From assembly GCA_001304855.1 (NCBI GenBank), contig BBZN01000008.1:1-64000 (forward strand): 64,000 nt of DNA. Direction: 5' to 3'. The notes under the pieces were generated by a model. It did no database searches. It had not been told where the DNA came from and saw only the letters and a program-made list of their open reading frames with translations. Each line of letters starts with the position of its first letter. Within the stretch, counting starts at the first letter, position 1. This DNA comes from Clostridia bacterium UC5.1-1D2. GTDB taxonomy: Bacteria > Bacillota > Clostridia > Lachnospirales > Lachnospiraceae. Below are positions 1-8,661 of this stretch, one piece after another. The translations under genes were made by a program, and so were the position numbers.

Positions 1-44
1 GCATAATTACTGTAAAAATATCATATAATATCTTCAAAGAGTAC

Positions 45-73
45 TTGATGATTTTTCTATTATATTGTATAAT
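45..73 (+). promoter_or_regulatory. sigma-A promoter of the tRNA-Asn/Glu/Cys operon
   Basis: A -35 box TTGATG (45-50) and a -10 box TATAAT (68-73) are separated by exactly 17 bases, and lie 28 bases before the first tRNA. The match is near consensus, as expected for a stable-RNA promoter. Confidence 0.8.
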
Positions 74-100
74 AATGAATCAGTGAGTGCTTCACCCTAT

Positions 101-173
101 TCCTCGATAGCTCAGTCGGTAGAGCACGCGGCTGTTAACCGCGCTGTCGTAGGTTCAAGTCCTACTCGGGGAG
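101..173 (+). tRNA. tRNA-Asn (GTT)
   Basis: The cloverleaf is complete: acceptor TCCTCGA pairs with TCGGGGA (one G-T wobble), followed by discriminator G. The anticodon loop CTGTTAA carries GTT. The 3' CCA is not encoded. It is the first gene of a three-tRNA operon. Confidence 0.95.
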
Positions 174-195
174 TTTTTATTTAATTTTATAGCAA

Positions 196-267
196 GGCCC
201 CATGGTCAAGCGGTTAAGACATCGCCCTTTCACGGCGGTAACAGGGGTCCGAATCCCCTTGGGGTCA
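196..267 (+). tRNA. tRNA-Glu (TTC)
   Basis: The acceptor stem GGCCCCA pairs with TGGGGTC, with discriminator A. The anticodon TTC sits in the loop of the CGCCC/GGCGG region. It is the second gene of the operon, 22 bases after tRNA-Asn, and has no encoded CCA. Confidence 0.95.
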
Positions 268-283
268 TTTAAAAATAATATAT

Positions 284-354
284 GGCGACATAGCCAAGCG
301 GTAAGGCAAAGGTCTGCAACACCTCTATCACCGGTTCGATTCCGGTTGTCGCCT
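284..354 (+). tRNA. tRNA-Cys (GCA)
   Basis: The acceptor GGCGACA pairs with TGTCGCC, and the anticodon loop CTGCAAC gives GCA. The 71-base length is usual for tRNA-Cys. It is the last gene of the operon and runs directly into a terminator. Confidence 0.95.
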
Positions 355-360
355 CTTTGA

Positions 361-396
361 AAACCTTGAAAAGATTCCTTTTCAAGGTTTTTTGTT
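361..396 (+). terminator. rho-independent terminator of the tRNA operon
   Basis: A 14-bp perfect stem (361-374 with 379-392) closes a four-base loop ATTC and is followed by more T residues. It starts seven bases after tRNA-Cys. Confidence 0.85.
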
Positions 397-424
397 ATTT
401 TACAATTCATATTTCATACACTTC

Positions 425-814
425 TCAGGACGCCTGTCTCCGGCCACCCTTTATCTTTTCCGCCGTCATAATAAGGGCACAACCTACGCTGTAACACACA
501 ATATCTTTTATATCAAATACAGAGCCCAGAATAATCCCCAGAAGGGTATGCCGTCCGATTCCTAATCTGCCGGCCAGCTGGAAGTACTGTAGCAGCTCTA
601 CTGCAACAGCAAAGAGAAATATATAGAAGGGCATCTGCTTTATCCCGTCAGGTATAAAGATTCTGACAAAGAAGTATATGAGTAATACCACCAACACATC
701 GCCCAGATAGGGACGGATAAAAGCATCATGTACATATATCCCAATCATGATTTCTATGAGCAGCAGCAGTAAAAAAGCTGCTGTGTACATTATTCGTTTC
801 CGTTTCACAGGCAT
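425..814 (-). CDS. DUF2809 family small membrane protein
   Basis: This intact 129-residue protein has four or so hydrophobic segments and no extracytoplasmic domain. The motif around FIRPYLGDVLVVLL and the later VELLQYFQL-x-GRLGIGRHT pattern match the DUF2809 family of small polytopic proteins, whose function is unknown. The start is ATG at 814, preceded by a strong AAAGGAGGAG site. The C-terminus is short and basic. It is monocistronic, converges on the tRNA operon and diverges from the amidase-like gene to its right. Family assignment is by pattern recognition; no function can be inferred from the neighbours. Confidence 0.75.
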   Translation of the reverse strand: MPVKRKRIMYTAAFLLLLLIEIMIGIYVHDAFIRPYLGDVLVVLLIYFFVRIFIPDGIKQMPFYIFLFAVAVELLQYFQLAGRLGIGRHTLLGIILGSVFDIKDIVCYSVGCALIMTAEKIKGGRRQAS

Positions 815-949
815 CTCCTCCTTTCTATGTTATGCAATGTCCCAATACCCTGTTAAAGACGGGTTTATCAATGTCTGCGCCTGTCCTCCTCCAGTGATGG
901 CCCCAGAGAGCATTTGGGCTCTATTGCACTTATTATAACATAAGAGACA

Positions 950-978
950 TTGAAGGGATATAATATTCCTGCTATAAT
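950..978 (+). promoter_or_regulatory. sigma-A promoter of the amidase-like gene
   Basis: TTGAAG (950-955) and TATAAT (973-978) are separated by 17 bases, and the start codon follows 45 bases later. Confidence 0.6.
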
Positions 979-1023
979 GTGATATGAGCTTTTTAAGAAT
1001 AAATAGAAATGGAGTATGAAACA

Positions 1024-2100
1024 ATGAAACAAAGAAAGTGGATAAAAGGAATTCCAGGTATTTTCGGAATTCTTATTTTAGTTATGATGTTGGGAGCCGC
1101 GTTTATGTTTCGGCATGAATTAAAGACGTTGAGTACATTGAAAAAGATTGACGACAATGTGCTTTATACCATGACTTATGACGGAGATTATGGGTTCGAT
1201 GAGTTTTTGGAGAGGGGAGCCGGCACAGATAAAGAACTGGTTCAGTTTGTGACGAAGCGGCTTCTGAAGGGGCTTCCTCTGGAATTTTCTATACCGGATC
1301 TTGGATGCTCTACTTTTAGCGCCCGGACGGAAGAAGGAGACTGGCTATTCGGAAGAAATTTTGATTTGACTTATTCACCGGCTCTTTTTGTGGAGACAGC
1401 GCCGGAGAAGGGTTATCGTTCTTTATCTACAGTAAATCTGTCTTTTCTAGGCTTTGGGGAGAATAAGCTGCCGGATACATGGAAACAGAAGTTGATTACT
1501 CTGGCTGCCCCTTATGCTCCTCTGGATGGAATCAATGAAAAAGGATTTTCTGTGGCGGTTCTCAAGATTGCAGATGAGCTACCAACCAGGACACAGGAAA
1601 GACAGATATTACTACCACCACAGCGATACGGCTGATGCTTGATAAGGCCGCCACGGTAGAAGAGGCCATTGCTCTCCTGAAACAATACGACATGCATTCG
1701 TCGGCAGGGAGCAGCTACCATTTTCAGATGGCTGATGCTTGGGGAAACAGCGCGATAGCGGAATATGTGGACAATGAATTGCAGATTATCAGGGCGGATA
1801 AGAGCTATCAGATGGCCACTAATTTTCTCTTAAGTGAAAAGAAATATAATTTTGGAACCGGTCAGGACCGGTACGAAATCATCGAGGATGGACTGGAAAA
1901 ATGTGGGGGCGTAGTTAAAAATGAGGGGGAAGCCATGGAGCTTCTGCAGGCTGCTTCCAAAGACTGGCATGTCTCCGAATCTTCAGGCGTTTAAATGCCA
2001 CACAGTGTCCATTGTGTTTAATAATACCAAACTTACGGCTATGGTTATAACAGGACGGCAATATGATAAGCCGGCTCATGAATTCAGTTTGGAAAAATAA
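1024..2100 (+). CDS. Membrane-anchored linear-amide C-N hydrolase (Ntn family), frameshifted
   Basis: The product resembles choloylglycine hydrolase/penicillin acylase-like and C45-type Ntn hydrolases, which cleave linear amide bonds with an N-terminal Cys nucleophile. An N-terminal membrane segment (about residues 9-30) is followed by an outside domain. The likely nucleophile Cys is in LGCSTFSART near residue 95, so a Gly-Cys processing event would be needed to expose it. The following GDWLFGRNFDL is the family's conserved GRNFD-type motif. The frame breaks near 1580, where one missing base restores a TTTTAIRLML reading, and again near 1985, after which the protein ends ...HEFSLEK at 2100. 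ATG 1024 has a GGAG at 1010-1013. The substrate (bile salt, acyl-homoserine lactone, penicillin-like, or other) cannot be read from the sequence. Confidence 0.75.
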
Positions 2101-2104
2101 TATC

Positions 2105-2136
2105 AAAAGCCGGACAGGTGTTTATGACCGGCTTTG
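2105..2136. terminator. bidirectional terminator between the convergent amidase and bioY genes
   Basis: The stem AAAGCCGG/CCGGCTTT (2106-2113 with 2128-2135) lies just after the amidase stop and overlaps the bioY stop. On the minus strand the stem leads into a T-rich stretch. Confidence 0.55.
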
Positions 2137-2673
2137 CTCCAGGGCCGTCAGACTTACCTGTACCGGCTTGGCCACCAGTGCGGCTGCCACACATTTGAAG
2201 AGGTCCAGAGGGATAAAGGGAAGAACTGCAGCGGTAAACGCTCCCGCCCAGGTCATGCCTGTAAGAATCTTCATATAGGCAGTTCCCATCAGATAGATGA
2301 TCGGCATTCCTACCAGTATTGTAACAGTGCAATATCTGTAAAAGTGATAGCGCGAACCTTCAGAAGGGACATTAAGGCACTGCAATAAGCCAGGAGAAAA
2401 TATATCCGCCGGTAGGTCCAAACAGCTTTCCAGGGCCTCCTGCGCCTCCTGAGAATACCGGCAGACCCAGAAGGCCCAGAAGGATATAGAGCAAAAGGGT
2501 GTAGGCTGTCTGACGGGGGGTCAGGAGGAGAGCCATAAGGTTGATTATAAAGGTCTGGGCGGTGAGGCTTACGGGAGAAAAGGGCAGAGGAATGATAATG
2601 TAGCCGATACGCAGACAAGTGCGGCGAACAGAGCCATCTTGGTAAGTTCAAGGGTTTGAAATTTATGTTTCAT
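2122..2673 (-). CDS. bioY: Biotin transporter S-component BioY, frameshifted
   Basis: BioY is the substrate-binding membrane subunit for biotin uptake, working alone or with the shared ECF energizing module. Reading across two single-base breaks (near 2597 and 2385) gives a normal ~183-residue protein with six hydrophobic segments. The BioY signatures are visible: LTAQTFIINLMALLLTPRQ, GGAGGPGKLFGPTGGYI, and the C-terminal WAGAFTAAVLPFIPLDLFK. The start ATG at 2673 is preceded by a CAGGAGG site. No ECF ATPase lies nearby, so it would use an energizing module encoded elsewhere. The promoter carries a BirA-like operator, so expression is probably repressed by biotin. Confidence 0.85.
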
Positions 2674-2715
2674 AAGTACCTCCTGAGGGTAAAGTTTATT
2701 GTTTGCACGTACTTC

Positions 2716-2744
2716 ATTATATAGTTTTCATGAAGAAATGTCAA
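2716..2744 (-). promoter_or_regulatory. sigma-A promoter of bioY
   Basis: On the minus strand, TTGACA (2744-2739) and TATAAT (2721-2716) are perfect consensus boxes with a 17-base spacer. The -35 lies inside the left half of the BirA-like operator. Confidence 0.8.
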
Positions 2745-2767
2745 CCTTAAATAATATATGGTTAACA
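2739..2767. promoter_or_regulatory. BirA-like biotin operator
   Basis: An inverted repeat TGTCAACC-13 bases-GGTTAACA (2739-2746, 2760-2767) matches the shape of the Firmicute BirA box (TGTTAACC-N14/15-GGTTAACA). The spacing is one base short, and there is one mismatch where the promoter's TTGACA overlaps. Its place over the bioY -35 fits repression. Confidence 0.65.
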
Positions 2768-2864
2768 TTTTGAAGACAAAGGAAACCCCCTTTCCATAAG
2801 CTCTCTGATATGGTAAGATAGGTGAGTAAATAGACGACAGTTTGCTAGATGACAGGATGAAGCT

Positions 2865-3825
2865 ATGAATTATATTGTGTTTGACCTTGAATGGAATCAG
2901 AGTCCCAGCGGCAAAGAGGATTCTGTGGATCACCTTCCCTTTGAAATAATTGAGATAGGAGCTGTAAAGCTGGACTGCAGATTTCAGGAGCTGGGGCAGT
3001 TTCACCGGCTGATTCAGCCCCAGGTTTACAGAAAGATGCACTTTAAGATATCGGAAGTAACCCATATGAATATGGCTCAGCTGCGTCAGGAGGGGGAATC
3101 TTTTCCTGGAGTTATGGAGGATTTTCTGAATTGGTGTGGTGAAGATGAATTCGTGTTTTGTACTTGGGGCTCTATGGACCTGACGGAGCTGCAGAGAAAT
3201 ATGGTATATCATGGATTGGAGATTCCGTTTTCTGTCCCTCTTTTATATTATGATATACAAAAATTATACTGTCTCCAGTATGGGGACGGAAAGAACAAGG
3301 TTTCTCTGGATCTGGCAGTGCAGCTCCAGAATATGGGCCAGGATCGCCCGTTTCACAGGGCTTTGGATGATGCATTCTACACGGGACGTATTCTTTCCGC
3401 TCTGGATATGAATACGTATGCGTCTATCTCTCTGTAGATTACTACAGGCTTCCCGGCTCTGAGGGTGAGGAGTTTATACTTCGGTTTCCCGAGTACTCAA
3501 AGTATGTGTCGAGGGAGTTTAAGAGCAGGGAAGACATTATGGGGGACAAGTCTATAACTGATATGATTTGCGTAAAATGTAACCGGATGCTGCGCAAGAA
3601 GATCCGTTGGTTTCCCTATGGGCAGAGGTTTTACCTCTGTGTGGCCGTTTGCCTGAACATGGCTATATGAGAGGGAAAATCCGTGTAAAGCGGTCGGAAG
3701 ATGAGAACTATTATGCAGTAAAGACCATCCGAACGGCGGGGGAGGGAGACGTCCAGCTTCTGACCCAAAAGAAGGAGGATATCCGGAAACGCCGCAATGC
3801 TAAGAACCATCAGAAGAGGGCCTGA
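2865..3825 (+). CDS. DnaQ-fold 3'-5' exonuclease with C-terminal Cys cluster, frameshifted
   Basis: The protein begins with the DEDD exonuclease Exo I motif, YIVFDLEWN (Asp and Glu metal ligands), and continues with IIEIGAVKL. An Exo III-type motif near residue 165, HRALDDAFYT (H-x4-D), marks it as a DEDDh-like nuclease acting on DNA or RNA 3' ends. After breaks near 3435 and 3650, a tail of about 130 residues holds CVKCNRMLRKK and FYLCVAVC-PEHG, a probable zinc-binding knuckle, and ends in a lysine/arginine-rich segment. It is longer than simple exonuclease domains (~320 residues). ATG 2865 follows a weak GGATGA site. The gene diverges from bioY and ends at a large terminator. Whether it acts in repair, RNA trimming or otherwise is unknown. 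Confidence 0.75.
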
Positions 3826-3844
3826 CTTAAGCAGGCCGGAATAT

Positions 3845-3915
3845 AAAAGCCTGTACCGCTGACGTGCGCCTAATAAAGTTTAATTTATTGGCGCGCTTCA
3901 GCGGTACAGGCTTTT
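3845..3915. terminator. large bidirectional terminator
   Basis: An 18-bp perfect inverted repeat (3845-3862 with 3898-3915) begins with A4 and ends with T4. Inside it a second stem (GCGCC-AATAAA / TTTATT-GGCGC) extends the helix almost without interruption. It lies between the convergent exonuclease and kdpE-like genes and would serve both. Confidence 0.8.
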
Positions 3916-3920
3916 ACTGT

Positions 3921-4613
3921 CTAATCTTCTTTCATCCGGTATCCCACACCGATTTCCGTGAATATATACTTGGGTTCTCCCGGATTTTCCTCCAGCTTTC
4001 TGCGGATGTGAGCCATATTCACTCTGAGAATCTGGTTGTCACTGTCGGCATAAGGCCCCCAGATCTTTGTTATAATTGATTCATAGGTCAGTACCTTTCC
4101 TGCATTCTGGGCCAGGAGTGATACCAGCTTATATTCTATCTGAGTCAGATGTACATCTTCGCCTTTGACCTTGACCAGACGCCGTTCAAAGTCTATAAGG
4201 AGATCTCCCACCTCATAGCGTTTGGCCTGGGCGCCGGCTGCCTTTTGACTGTGGCGCAGAGCTGTGCGTATCCGGGCTAAGAGTTCGTTAGTGCCAAAGG
4301 GCTTTGTGAGGTAGTCGTCCGCGCCCATATCCAGTGCGGCTACTTTGCTCCTCTCCAACGTTCTGGCAGAAATAACGATGATGGGTACGGAACTCCAGGA
4401 TCTTACCTCGGATATGAGGTCCAGCCCGTCCATATCAGGCAGACCCAGGTCCAAAAGTATTAAATCCGGATTCAGGGCCGTGATAAGCTTTAAGCCCTCA
4501 GAGCCGGAGCCTGCTGTGGCAATTTGGTAATTCTGGGGTGTGAGAACATTTTCAATGAAACTGCATATATTCTTCTCATCCTCAATAATTATAATACTTG
4601 CATTGTTGTTCAT
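3921..4613 (-). CDS. kdpE: KdpE-family response regulator (OmpR type)
   Basis: This intact 230-residue DNA-binding regulator has a receiver domain (residues 1-120) with the acidic pocket EDE near residue 10, phospho-acceptor Asp in LILLDLGLPDMDGL and Lys in YLTKPFG. A winged-helix OmpR-type domain follows, with recognition region SDNQILRVNMAHIRRKLE. The motif series matches KdpE, the partner of KdpD in potassium or osmotic control. ATG 4613 lies two bases after the upstream kinase stop, and an in-frame upstream start is less likely because it would overlap the kinase gene. No kdpFABC genes lie nearby, so its targets are elsewhere (Trk/Ktr-type uptake is possible). Confidence 0.85.
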   Translation of the reverse strand: MNNNASIIIIEDEKNICSFIENVLTPQNYQIATAGSGSEGLKLITALNPDLILLDLGLPDMDGLDLISEVRSWSSVPIIVISARTLERSKVAALDMGADDYLTKPFGTNELLARIRTALRHSQKAAGAQAKRYEVGDLLIDFERRLVKVKGEDVHLTQIEYKLVSLLAQNAGKVLTYESIITKIWGPYADSDNQILRVNMAHIRRKLEENPGEPKYIFTEIGVGYRMKED

Positions 4614-4615
4614 AA

Positions 4616-5723
4616 TCAGTACTCCCTCCAATCTGGTAAGGTAAAGGTAAAACGGGCTCCTTCTTCATGATTATCTGCATGAATCTCACCGCCGTGAGCG
4701 TTAATGATGGTTTTACAGATAGACAGACCAATACCCATACCTTTGTGCCCGTCACCTGTCTGATTCTTATATATGCCGCCTCCGTCAAACAGGGTATTTA
4801 AAAGCTCCGGCGCAATGCCCTTGCCATAATCCTTGATAGAGACAGATATGTAAGGGCCTGAGTGGTGACAATCAAGTCAATGGGGCCTTTGCTTTCGGAA
4901 TGGAAATATGCATTTTCCAGAAGGTTATTCATTACCTGTCCGATGAGGGTTGCATCCATGGGAACGATGATAAAACATTCCGGAATTATAACCCGGACAG
5001 ATACATCCGGAAACCGTTTTCTGAAACGTATGACAGCCTCAGACACGATTTCCTCCAGGGGCTCTTCTGTTTTTACAACGGAGGCAATCCCCCGCTCATC
5101 CTGGATTCTGGTGACAGAAAGAAGGTTTTCCACCATATTGAGAAGCCATTGGGCATCCTCCGCGATGTTGAGGACCAACTGGCGTTTGTCCCCCTCCGCC
5201 ATCGTTTTTTCCTGCTCCAGATAAAGAGAGCTGGAACCGATGATGGTTGTTAAGGGCGTACGCAGGTCATGGGACATGGCGCGCATAAGGTTGGCCTTCA
5301 TAGTCTCCTTTTCAGCATTCATAAGCATTCTCTCCTGCTCTTTCAGCTGGACATTCTGCTTGGTGATCATAATGCAGATACTGCTGGCAAGGCAGGAGAT
5401 AAGGGTCATACCCACAAATGTTATGGGATATCCTTTCATGGTAAAGTTTAATGACATATAGGGATAGGTATAAGCATAGTTTACCCAGAATACTCCATAC
5501 AGAGAAGCTACAATTCCAGCCCCATAGCAGCTGGTGGCTCTGGCAATCAATATGATGGCCAGAGTGTAGATGATGGAAATATTGGTCACATTTTTACTGA
5601 AATGAAAAAATATGGTGGAAACCAAGGTCGCAGCAGCCATATATTCAATGGTAATGGGAAGATTTCTAACCAGGTTCGTCACAGCTTTTTTGTGTCCTTA
5701 GCATTTATATGGAAACCCTTCAT
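4616..5723 (-). CDS. KdpD C-terminal-type sensor histidine kinase (DUF4118), frameshifted
   Basis: Four closely packed membrane segments (about residues 20-115) form the DUF4118 transmembrane box of KdpD. They are followed by a HisKA dimerization helix with MRAMSHDLRTPLTTI (phosphorylated His) and an HATPase domain with N box LLENAYFHS and the G1/G2 boxes KDYGKGIAP and GHKGMGIGLSI. The N-terminal ~370-residue KdpD and Usp domains of full-length KdpD are absent. Breaks near 5692 (a run of six A's, seven needed) and 4860 are repaired in this reading, which starts at ATG 5723 and ends ...LPDWREY. It is the partner of the regulator immediately downstream. Confidence 0.8.
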
Positions 5724-5808
5724 CCTGTACTCCCTTTGAGGTCCGGTTACAATTTTCTGCAAATCTACAGATAAGACATTTTTATTATAATGCATGCCTA
5801 TAGGAAAT

Positions 5809-7360
5809 TCAACGGAAAAAGGACTTTTTACGTCTGCTTCTTCTGTTCTTTTGATTTTTTCCGGCAGTGGAGGAGGAAACCCTCCGTTCCGCCATCAACT
5901 GGTCAAAGTCGGTGGAGGAGCAGCCTATGTCCTCCAGCCGTTCCAGTCTGCGCTGACGGCGGAGAAGAAGATCCATCTCTTCTTTTTCCTGACATGAATT
6001 TTTACCGCAGCTACCACAGCTACGATCAGGGACAGAGAGACGATAATTCCTGCGATAGTCCAGGCATTGGCAGGGATGCGGATACTGGAAGCGGTGCCCT
6101 TTTTGGAAGTGATGTCGGGCTTGGTAGGGGCCTTGGAAGCGGGAGCAGCCTTAGGTGAGGATTCCGCCGGTATTTCGCCGCCCGGCCCGGGATTTGCCGC
6201 CTGGGCTGGAGTTGCCGGTGCCGCTATTGGTTCAGGTGCAGGCTCTGCGGCTCCTGTGCGCAGATAGACGGACCCGGTGTCCCTGCCGTTGTAGGTGTAG
6301 TGGATGCAGGCTACCGCGTCATTGGGATATTGGCCACTCAGTTCAAAGGTCAGGGTGGACTCCGTGTCTTTAAAATCAGCATCTTTTGGTATTACCACCC
6401 GTCCTTCCGGATCCAGGAGGAGGGAAATGCTGTTTTGAGCGGTCATGCCGCCAATTGTCATATCATTTTCCAGGGAACGGTATTTTGTCTCATAGTCGAC
6501 TGCCTGAAGGAATGAAAATTACGGAAACCGAAGTCAAACATGGCTTTGGTGTCTGCATAGTGGGACTGGTGTCCGTTGAGCACAACTGCAATAAGAGTCA
6601 TGCCGTTATTTTTGGCGCAGGTGACCAGAGTATTGCCTGCCAGGGAGGTATATCCTGTTTTGCCTGCAAATGCGCCGGGGTAGTATACGGATTCGTTTTT
6701 GTTGAGCATTTTGTGGTGATTAGCCACATAGCCGCCTTCCGGGCTTCTCTTAGTAGGGGCCAGCTGGTAGCTGCGCGTATTGTTGATGGTGAGAAACTCC
6801 GGATTTTTAATGATTTCTCTGGCAATCAGGGCCATATCGTGGGCAGTTGTGTAGTGGTTTTCATCGTTGAGTCCGCTGGGATTGGCGAAATTACTGCCTG
6901 TGCATCCCAGGCTTTTGGCCTTCTCGTTCATTAGTTTGGCAAAGTCTTCTCTGGTTCCGGCTATATGACAGGCCAGGGCATTAGCGCTTTCATTGGCAGA
7001 GGCCAGCATCAGGGCATAGAGGCAGTCGCGGACAGTGAGGACATCGCCCTCGTCGATACCTGCGCTGCTGGAGCCTGCCTCTACGTTGTATACGTCGTCG
7101 TGGGAGAAGGATACCATCTCGTCCAAAGAACAACGTTCCATTACAATCAGGGCAGTGAGCAGTTTTGTGATGCTGGCCGGATAGTACTGCTGGTTTTCGT
7201 TCTTACCGTATAGGATCGTTCCGGTATCTGCATCCATAAGGATACCCCCGTCCGCCTGGATAGATACACCTGAAGGCCAGGACGGGGCGCCCATAACCGC
7301 CAGATGCATAAATCCTGTGGACAGGCAGATGCATAAAAGGAGCATTAACAATCGCTTCAT
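5809..7360 (-). CDS. D-alanyl-D-alanine carboxypeptidase (DacF/PBP5 type), frameshifted
   Basis: The secreted enzyme trims the terminal D-Ala from peptidoglycan stem peptides. The three serine-peptidase S11 motifs are present: SITK (about residue 65), SAN (about 124) and KTG (about 231). A signal peptide (first ~24 residues) precedes the catalytic domain. After a break near 6510 come the PBP5-type C-terminal beta domain, a Pro/Ala-rich linker, one membrane segment (TIAGIIVSLSLIVAVVAAV) and, after a break near 5985, a charged cytoplasmic tail. A transmembrane anchor thus replaces the usual C-terminal amphipathic helix. The start ATG 7360 has a GGATTGGAG site; the upstream TTG in the same frame is ignored. 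Confidence 0.85.
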
Positions 7361-7408
7361 CCAAATAATCTCCAATCCTGTGATTCACAAAGCGTGATCA
7401 GCCGCAAT

Positions 7409-7426
7409 TGTCCCCGGATGGGGACA
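7409..7426 (-). other. hairpin in the 5' leader of the carboxypeptidase mRNA
   Basis: A perfect 7-bp stem TGTCCCC/GGGGACA with loop GGAT lies about 50 bases before the start codon. It has no T tract, so it is not a terminator. It may affect leader stability; no regulatory role can be shown. Confidence 0.4.
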
Positions 7427-7448
7427 TGTACGGCGAGCTATAAGAAAC

Positions 7449-7477
7449 AGTATAGAATATTTCTGCCCTTAAGTAAA
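7449..7477 (-). promoter_or_regulatory. sigma-A promoter of the carboxypeptidase gene
   Basis: On the minus strand, TTTACT (7477-7472) and TATACT (7454-7449) are 17 bases apart, just before the end of the neighbouring TIGR01906 gene. Confidence 0.6.
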
Positions 7478-7488
7478 GCCTGAGAGAA

Positions 7489-8186
7489 TCAACCCCTCTC
7501 TTTTTTTCTGTTTTTAACGGTAAGAAAGAGGCAGATACCAAAGAGGAGGAGGGAGAGAATGCCGAAGAGAAAGGCGATTCTGCCTGCCGTATCCATGAAG
7601 AAGCCTCGGGTACGATGTTGATGAGCATGTCGGTGGAGGGATCCAAAATCCACAGGTCATTGTTGAAGAAGATGTGGTGGAACATTACGAAGTATTTTGT
7701 AAAGTTGGTGGATATAATCAGGGCCAGGGCTGCAATGGTTCCGAAGAAAAGGCCGGTTCCCACGCATAGGGAGGGCCAGAGGACGTGTTTTATCCTGGCT
7801 TTTGTGAAAACCATGAAAAGCAGCAGGGCGGTGGCCAGTCCCAGGCAGATACGGCGTAAGGCTATGGCTTTCAGGAACAGGATCTGGACGTCTTCCATGT
7901 GGGCAATTTCCCGCGCGTTGAAGAATTCCCGCTGTTCTCCGCCCATGGTGGTGGTGACATGGAGATCTTCGCGGTCGCCTTTGAGGTAGTCCATCATTTG
8001 TTCTGTGACGTCCAGAAGGTCTGTCATGGTCATAGGGGGAAGGCTGTCCAGTACGTTGTATTTTGTGTATTCTTTTTCAAAATATCCGGGAGTCCAGTAT
8101 GTTACTGCCTCCACTGAGGTGATGAAGAGGATAATCATAAGGCAGAATGCGGTTATGATTCCGGCAAGTGCGTGTAAGTGTTTCAT
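7489..8186 (-). CDS. TIGR01906/DUF1461 family integral membrane protein, frameshifted
   Basis: About 232 residues with four membrane segments: one at the N-terminus, two in the middle and one at the C-terminus after the break near 7607, where a run of two G's should be three. An extracytoplasmic loop of about 90 residues follows the first segment and contains YLKG-DREDL and FNAREIAHMEDV, the pattern typical of this family. Function is unknown. ATG 8186 is preceded by CAGGAGG. It lies directly downstream of the tRNA-Lys unit and has no clear promoter of its own. Confidence 0.7.
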
Positions 8187-8226
8187 AGGGCCTCCTGTGA
8201 GTTGGGGTAAATGTGATTGTAACAAA

Positions 8227-8276
8227 GAAAAGCCCAACCCCGCAGCTTCATGTATCTGCAAAGTCAGACCTTTTAG
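8227..8276 (-). terminator. terminator of tRNA-Lys copy 1
   Basis: The 3' trailer folds into a long stem of about 15-18 bp (AAAGGTCTGACTTTGCAG with CTGCGGGGTTGGGCTTT), using several G-U pairs, and ends in T4. The equivalent hairpin follows copy 2, with substitutions that keep pairing. Confidence 0.7.
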
Positions 8277-8349
8277 TGCGCCTTCAGGGACTCGAACCCT
8301 GGACAAATAGATTAAGAGTCTACTGCTCTACCAACTGAGCTAAAGGCGC
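8277..8349 (-). tRNA. tRNA-Lys (CTT), copy 1
   Basis: The acceptor GCGCCTT pairs with AAGGCGC, with discriminator A. The anticodon loop ACTCTTAAT carries CTT. It is identical over 73 bases to the copy at 16655-16727. Confidence 0.95.
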
Positions 8350-8386
8350 TTGTGTATATGTTGTTTCTTTTAGTGACACGTCCACT

Positions 8387-8415
8387 ATTATAAGCTTTTT
8401 GAGGGGGAATGTCAA
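8387..8415 (-). promoter_or_regulatory. sigma-A promoter of tRNA-Lys copy 1
   Basis: On the minus strand, perfect TTGACA (8415-8410) and TATAAT (8392-8387) are separated by 17 bases, 38 bases before the tRNA. Confidence 0.85.
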
Positions 8416-8497
8416 GGCGTTTTTTGAAAAAAAAGTTTATGGAAATTTTATAGATGAGGTGGTGAGGGGGGAGCCGGAGGGGTGGTCAGGGGGTCCG

Positions 8498-8634
8498 CCG
8501 TTTCCGGGTTATGGTCCCCGCTCTGGCCCGTTTGCACTTACGTCGGCGCATAACGGTACGTAAGGCTGCAAAATACGCAGCCTAAGTACCGATGGGCCGG
8601 CAAGGCCGCCGCGGGGACCATAACCTGGAAACGG
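8498..8634. repeat. 137-bp nested inverted-repeat element
   Basis: The outer arms 8498-8521 and 8611-8634 are 24 bp each and match at 23 positions as an inverted repeat. Inside are CTGGCCC/GGGCCGG (8523-8529, 8594-8600), CTTACGT/ACGTAAG (8537-8543, 8558-8564) and GGCTGC/GCAGCC (8564-8569, 8577-8582, loop AAAATAC) extended by GGTAC/GTACC (8555-8559, 8586-8590). The last two helices compete. The element begins 28 bases after the V4R gene stop. It has no T tract and no ORF. It could be a mobile palindromic repeat, a structured 3' UTR or a small RNA. Confidence 0.65.
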
Positions 8635-8661
8635 CTGGTGGGGTGTTGCGGGCCGGAGGCT

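Noticed and set aside
177-410. ORF over the tRNA cluster
   Set aside because: It lies antisense to tRNA-Glu and tRNA-Cys, a chance open frame without a ribosome-binding site.
1024-2100. Treating the amidase and the other split genes as pseudogenes
   Set aside because: The same kind of one-base error affects essential genes across the whole window, so error is the simpler cause.
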